A DNA stretch of 8,132 nucleotides from an uncultured Prevotella sp. (GTDB lineage: Bacteria > Bacteroidota > Bacteroidia > Bacteroidales > Bacteroidaceae). Below are positions 5,328 to 8,132 of the stretch, in pieces; the first letter of the stretch is position 1, and each line of letters starts with the position of its first letter. The stretch covers positions 1-8,132 of the forward strand of contig UQHJ01000093.1 in NCBI GenBank assembly GCA_900540885.1. The letters are read 5' to 3'. The notes under the pieces are model-generated. The model did no database searches, was not told the DNA's origin, and was given only the letters and a program-made list of their open reading frames with translations. The translations under genes were made by a program, and so were the position numbers.

Positions 5328-6346
5328 AAAAAGAACTAGAAATAGAACAATCTGTATCTTTCTCACAAGAGGATTTTTCATCGGATATGAAAAACAATAT
5401 TGTGCAAGCAACCGATCCAACAGGAAATGTGCTTGCCATAGATACATGGAAATATGCCATATATTTTTTTGATAAAATACAAAGAAAACATATATCAAAA
5501 GAATCAATATTTATTGATGGCATACGATTGGATAAGTATGTAGAGATTTTCAAGAAAGAAAATCACGCACAAAAGATAGTAGATTTTGTAAGTGACAAGA
5601 CTTCATGTTCTTTACACAAAGAGATGAAAACCCAGTGTAATTGTCATATTAACTGGGTCGCATTGTATGGCTTATGTTCTTATATACGCGAAATCATAAA
5701 TAGAAGACTAGCAATCTTACTAAAACCTACTTTACAAGATACTATTTCTGAAATTAAAGGACTTGAAAACATCGAAAGTATATCTTTTGGTCTCAAAGGA
5801 GGCAATAATCATACAACCGATTTTTGTATAACAAAGAAGCTTATTTGGGATTCCATAAAGAATAGTAACGAAACAACTGTCGGATTTCACAAAATAGTAA
5901 AGAAGGTTGATATTTATACACAAGAATATGGAGAAATAGAATTTGTTCGGTATATTACAAAATTTCTACATGAATATTTTAATAAGGTAAAACGTAGAAA
6001 GAATAGCTATCTAACTATAACAGAGCAGAAATTAGTATGTTTTTTGTTGAAATTCTTTGGATTTACTCCTGAAATGTTTCAGGAATCGAGATTTAGGCAA
6101 TTATTTAATAGTAAGTATGATGCCATAGATCATTTTATGCCTCTAAAAATTCCTGGATACATTGAATCAAATGTAACACTATATCTTGAATACATTCCAT
6201 ATAGATTTTGGTCAAAAGGTAAGATAAATCCTCTAAAAGAAAAGAACATGCACGAGGGAATACTTGCGAATCAATTCACTATGAACATGGGCGATAAGCC
6301 ACCAGAATTTAAAGAACTTTTTGATTATATTGCAGGTATAATCTAA
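5324..6346 (+). CDS. Unrecognised 340-aa protein of the AT-rich accessory region
   Basis: I do not recognise this protein. It is soluble-looking, with no signal peptide or membrane segment, Lys/Ile/Phe/Asn rich, and probably mostly helical. A Cys/His cluster at 95-118 (C95-x2-H98-x6-C105-x-C107-H108, then C118) could bind a metal. A basic patch KVKRRKNS (221-228) is followed by LTITEQKLVCFLLKFFGFTPEMF (230-252), which resembles a small helical domain. No catalytic motif is evident. The start at 5324 is supported by AAAGAAAGAAG just upstream and by the overlap with the 21-codon frame; the strong purine tract is itself within that small ORF. Base composition is far more AT-rich than mdh, suggesting acquisition. 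The gene stands alone between phased CATTAAT repeats and a terminator, and may or may not function with the downstream LOTUS operon. Confidence 0.75.
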   Translation: MKKELEIEQSVSFSQEDFSSDMKNNIVQATDPTGNVLAIDTWKYAIYFFDKIQRKHISKESIFIDGIRLDKYVEIFKKENHAQKIVDFVSDKTSCSLHKEMKTQCNCHINWVALYGLCSYIREIINRRLAILLKPTLQDTISEIKGLENIESISFGLKGGNNHTTDFCITKKLIWDSIKNSNETTVGFHKIVKKVDIYTQEYGEIEFVRYITKFLHEYFNKVKRRKNSYLTITEQKLVCFLLKFFGFTPEMFQESRFRQLFNSKYDAIDHFMPLKIPGYIESNVTLYLEYIPYRFWSKGKINPLKEKNMHEGILANQFTMNMGDKPPEFKELFDYIAGII

Positions 6347-6370
6347 ATTGACTATATTCTGTTAATTATT

Positions 6371-6417
6371 GATGGGTGGTAGAAACTAACAGTTTGTTTC
6401 TTCTGCCCATCTTTTCT
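6371..6417 (+). terminator. Intrinsic terminator after the 340-aa gene
   Basis: GATGGGTGGTAGAAAC (6371-6386) pairs with GTTTCTTCTGCCCATC (6396-6411), a 16-bp stem with two G-T wobbles and one mismatch around a 9-nt loop, followed by a TTTTCTT tract. It separates this unit from the next operon. Confidence 0.8.
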
Positions 6418-6423
6418 TATACG

Positions 6424-6431
6424 TAATTTTG
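6424..6431 (+). promoter_or_regulatory. -7 element (TAATTTTG) of the LOTUS-DUF3825 operon promoter
   Basis: TAATTTTG fits TAnnTTTG and lies 45 nt before the ATG at 6477. No perfect -33 TTTG is present at 19-21 nt; the -33 region falls within the right arm of the preceding terminator hairpin. Confidence 0.6.
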
Positions 6432-6476
6432 CATCGACAAAACAAATTGATGTTAAACTTTAATTGATAGAATCAT

Positions 6477-7661
6477 ATGAATACTGAAAGTATTTCAAAA
6501 ATCAAAGAGATTGTTTCTTTGAACATGAGAAAAGACGGTTGGACCCCGATGTCTACTATTGGTTTGAAACTTATCGCAAGTGGTATTGACATTAAAGATT
6601 ATGGGTTCGCTAAATTGAAACCATTTTTTGAATCATTAAGTGAACACTTTGTTATCAGTGAAGATGAGCAAAGCCATTTGCCATTAATAAAATGTAATGG
6701 CAAAGGAACTCAAAACTCGGTTTCGAATTTAAAAAAGAACACTAATAGCAATAAACATGAATTGATACCTTTAACTCAGTGGGCAAATATAAACCTAAAA
6801 AGGGCTATTGAGACATTGAAGAAGATGGCACTTCCAGAACGATGGACGTATAGCATTGAGGATGAGAACTATCCCAACCCAATTCTTGCCAAGTATTTGA
6901 AATGGACTTTTGTAAAACTTATGAGAGAGAATAAAATACTCTATTCGAATGAATATGCTGCTTTCAATACAGGGTTGGTCGACAAGTTCTATAAACCAAT
7001 TTATGCGGTCTTTGATAAGAATAAGAACAACAAGCAACCTTGGCATTTTATTGATTTCTGTGTAGCAGGAAGTAGTACTATTGCTGCTAGGAGATTGACG
7101 GAAAACTTTTCGCAGCTCCCAGAAAGAGCATCATATATTCAAAACTACGATGACGTGATTTATGATACATCTCTTCCAGTCGATGTTAATTGGGAGCACA
7201 TCATACTGGAGAATATAGAAAGAATGCCAATAGAGCTTCTTCGTCAAGTATGCCTCGGAACTTTTGATGTTCTTGATCCTTCGCAGCTAAACGAGTGTGA
7301 CAAATCTCATTATTATAAAGAACTGAGGAATGTCTTGGAAGCAAATCCAATGCGATTGTCGATTATTTCAAGTATGATGAGCATGGCCGTTGAAACAGCC
7401 AAGCAAAGAGTCGCATGGAATTATAAGACCGCTATACCTGTGTATTACCCTACAGATGATTCTGTTCATTTGATATTGCCTTTAGCATTGAACATCAATG
7501 AACCTGATGAAATCTCAATTGCATTGGTAATGACCAAAACTCCATCTGGACGGTATCGTGCTGTAACCATATTCACATTAGACATGGCATATAGTAATGC
7601 ACGATTGGTTACAAAGCCATCAAGTGATTGGCTTATTGCAGAGTCAATAAAATCTATATAA
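6477..7661 (+). CDS. LOTUS (OST-HTH) domain plus DUF3825 domain protein
   Basis: A 394-residue soluble protein in two parts. Residues about 4-72 fit the OST-HTH/LOTUS winged-helix domain: SISKIKEIVS, then DGWTPMSTIGLKLIASG, IDIKDYGFAKLKPFFESL and FVISE match its conserved positions; these domains bind RNA and sometimes structured G-rich nucleic acid. An Asn/Lys-rich linker (about 73-95) leads to a segment of about 290 residues that I recognise as DUF3825. Landmarks include LPERWTY (119-125), NPILAKYL (134-141), FNTGLVD (163-169), PIYAVF (174-179), QPWHFIDF (187-194), WEHIILENIERMP (239-251), LPLALNINEPD (334-344), TLDMAYSNARL (367-377) and SDWL (383-386). The molecular activity of DUF3825 is not known to me. 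LOTUS domains in bacteria often accompany putative RNA-processing proteins, so an RNA-directed role is plausible but inferred. It is the first gene of an operon with two small genes, each following after 11 nt. Confidence 0.85.
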   Translation: MNTESISKIKEIVSLNMRKDGWTPMSTIGLKLIASGIDIKDYGFAKLKPFFESLSEHFVISEDEQSHLPLIKCNGKGTQNSVSNLKKNTNSNKHELIPLTQWANINLKRAIETLKKMALPERWTYSIEDENYPNPILAKYLKWTFVKLMRENKILYSNEYAAFNTGLVDKFYKPIYAVFDKNKNNKQPWHFIDFCVAGSSTIAARRLTENFSQLPERASYIQNYDDVIYDTSLPVDVNWEHIILENIERMPIELLRQVCLGTFDVLDPSQLNECDKSHYYKELRNVLEANPMRLSIISSMMSMAVETAKQRVAWNYKTAIPVYYPTDDSVHLILPLALNINEPDEISIALVMTKTPSGRYRAVTIFTLDMAYSNARLVTKPSSDWLIAESIKSI

Positions 7662-7672
7662 AATCATTAGAA

Positions 7673-7861
7673 ATGAAGAATGCTTTAAACGTTACAGAGC
7701 TGACAGGTTTGCAGAAACTTACACAAGAGCAGCTCATAAATATTATCCTTAGAAAGGATGATATAGAACAAAAATTGAGTGATGAAGTGAGAAAACTCAA
7801 AAAAACAAATAGACAACTCACTGAACTGATAGAAGAAATGGATTGTTTAAGGAAATACTAA
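7673..7861 (+). CDS. Small coiled-coil protein, 62 aa, unknown function
   Basis: The product is 62 residues with a short N-terminal helix (NVTELTGLQKLTQEQLINIILRKDD) and a heptad-like, charged coiled coil at about 27-57 (DDIEQKLSDEVRKLKKTNRQLTELIEEM), so it probably oligomerises or binds a partner protein. I do not recognise a family. The ATG at 7673 is chosen over an upstream in-frame TTG (7628) because the latter overlaps the preceding gene and would add an unlikely extension; the chosen start lies 11 nt after the LOTUS-DUF3825 stop. Ribosome binding is weak (TTAGAA). The tight spacing suggests co-expression and a function with that protein. Confidence 0.65.
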   Translation: MKNALNVTELTGLQKLTQEQLINIILRKDDIEQKLSDEVRKLKKTNRQLTELIEEMDCLRKY

Positions 7862-7872
7862 ATATAAGAATC

Positions 7873-8082
7873 ATGTTGTATAGAATGACATTAGAACATT
7901 ATCTGAACACGAACGGAAGAGTTCAAAGTGGAATGATGGCAAAAAGTAATTTAATTGATAAGCTGGAGATATACGGTTTCGTTAATGCGTGTAAGGATGA
8001 AGACATGTATACCATGGCTTATTCTACGGGATACGCTATAAATGGCATTGTAAATTATTGCTGTCCGGTAAAACTTTTTTAA
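7873..8082 (+). CDS. Small protein, 69 aa, unknown function
   Basis: The predicted product is 69 residues, with a helical-looking N-terminus (LYRMTLEHYLNTNGRVQSGMMAKSNLIDKLEIYGF) and a C-terminus with two adjacent cysteines (NYCCPVKLF). There is no signal peptide or clear membrane span. I do not recognise it. It begins 11 nt after the coiled-coil gene's stop with AAGAA upstream; a second in-frame ATG at 7885 is an alternative start. A longer frame from a TTG at 7843 overlaps the previous gene and is not used. It is the last gene before the terminator at 8095. Confidence 0.55.
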   Translation: MLYRMTLEHYLNTNGRVQSGMMAKSNLIDKLEIYGFVNACKDEDMYTMAYSTGYAINGIVNYCCPVKLF

Positions 8083-8094
8083 GCAAAATAAATT

Positions 8095-8129
8095 AGGGCT
8101 GTCACTTCTCACGAAGTATCAGCCCTTTT
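8095..8129 (+). terminator. Intrinsic terminator of the LOTUS-DUF3825 operon
   Basis: AGGGCTGTCACTTC (8095-8108) pairs with GAAGTATCAGCCCT (8113-8126), a 14-position stem with two mismatches and a TCAC loop, ending in TTTT (8126-8129). It begins 13 nt after the last stop codon and marks the 3' end of the operon. Confidence 0.75.
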
Positions 8130-8132
8130 GGT

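Overview
The window looks like a chromosomal stretch from a Bacteroidota bacterium, most likely Bacteroidales (Prevotella/Porphyromonas-like; the genus is an inference). The grounds are several matches to the phylum's promoter pattern (TTTG, about 19-21 nt, TAnnTTTG) upstream of genes, weak or A-rich ribosome binding sites, and the gene content: a Bacteroidales-style malate dehydrogenase, a small OmpA/PorT-like outer-membrane barrel and a DASS/SLC13 permease with internal TrkA-C domains.

Layout. Positions 1-100 are a GC-rich, repeat-bearing intergenic tract cut by the window edge. An SLC13-type anion permease occupies 101-1996 (minus strand). Its promoter overlaps, back to back, a plus-strand promoter for a 47-residue Lys/Arg-rich small protein (2102-2245). 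Next comes a gene-free stretch (2246-2859) filled mainly by a long imperfect inverted repeat of about 319 bp (2342-2660), whose loop carries 22-bp tandem repeats. After it come a secreted beta-barrel protein (2860-3537), an 18-bp-arm inverted repeat, an antibiotic-biosynthesis-monooxygenase-like protein (3635-3910), a hairpin, and malate dehydrogenase (4070-5062) with a textbook promoter and a 14-bp perfect terminator.

After the mdh terminator the character changes. Sampled lines in 5324-8082 are visibly more AT-rich (17 G/C of 60 at 5341-5400, against 30 of 60 at 4441-4500) and the genes look accessory. There are two units. The first begins with helically phased CATTAAT repeats, then a 21-codon small ORF overlapping by ATGA a 340-residue protein I do not recognise, and ends in a terminator. 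The second has its own TAATTTTG promoter and contains a LOTUS (OST-HTH) plus DUF3825 protein (394 aa), a 62-aa coiled-coil protein and a 69-aa protein, each separated by 11 nt, and ends in a hairpin terminator at the right edge.

Housekeeping genes make up the left and centre. The most promising candidate for an undescribed system is the 3' module: a putative RNA-binding LOTUS-DUF3825 protein with two tiny co-transcribed partners, next to the unknown 340-aa gene. Its biological role cannot be read from the sequence; a link to RNA-level regulation or genome defence is only an inference.
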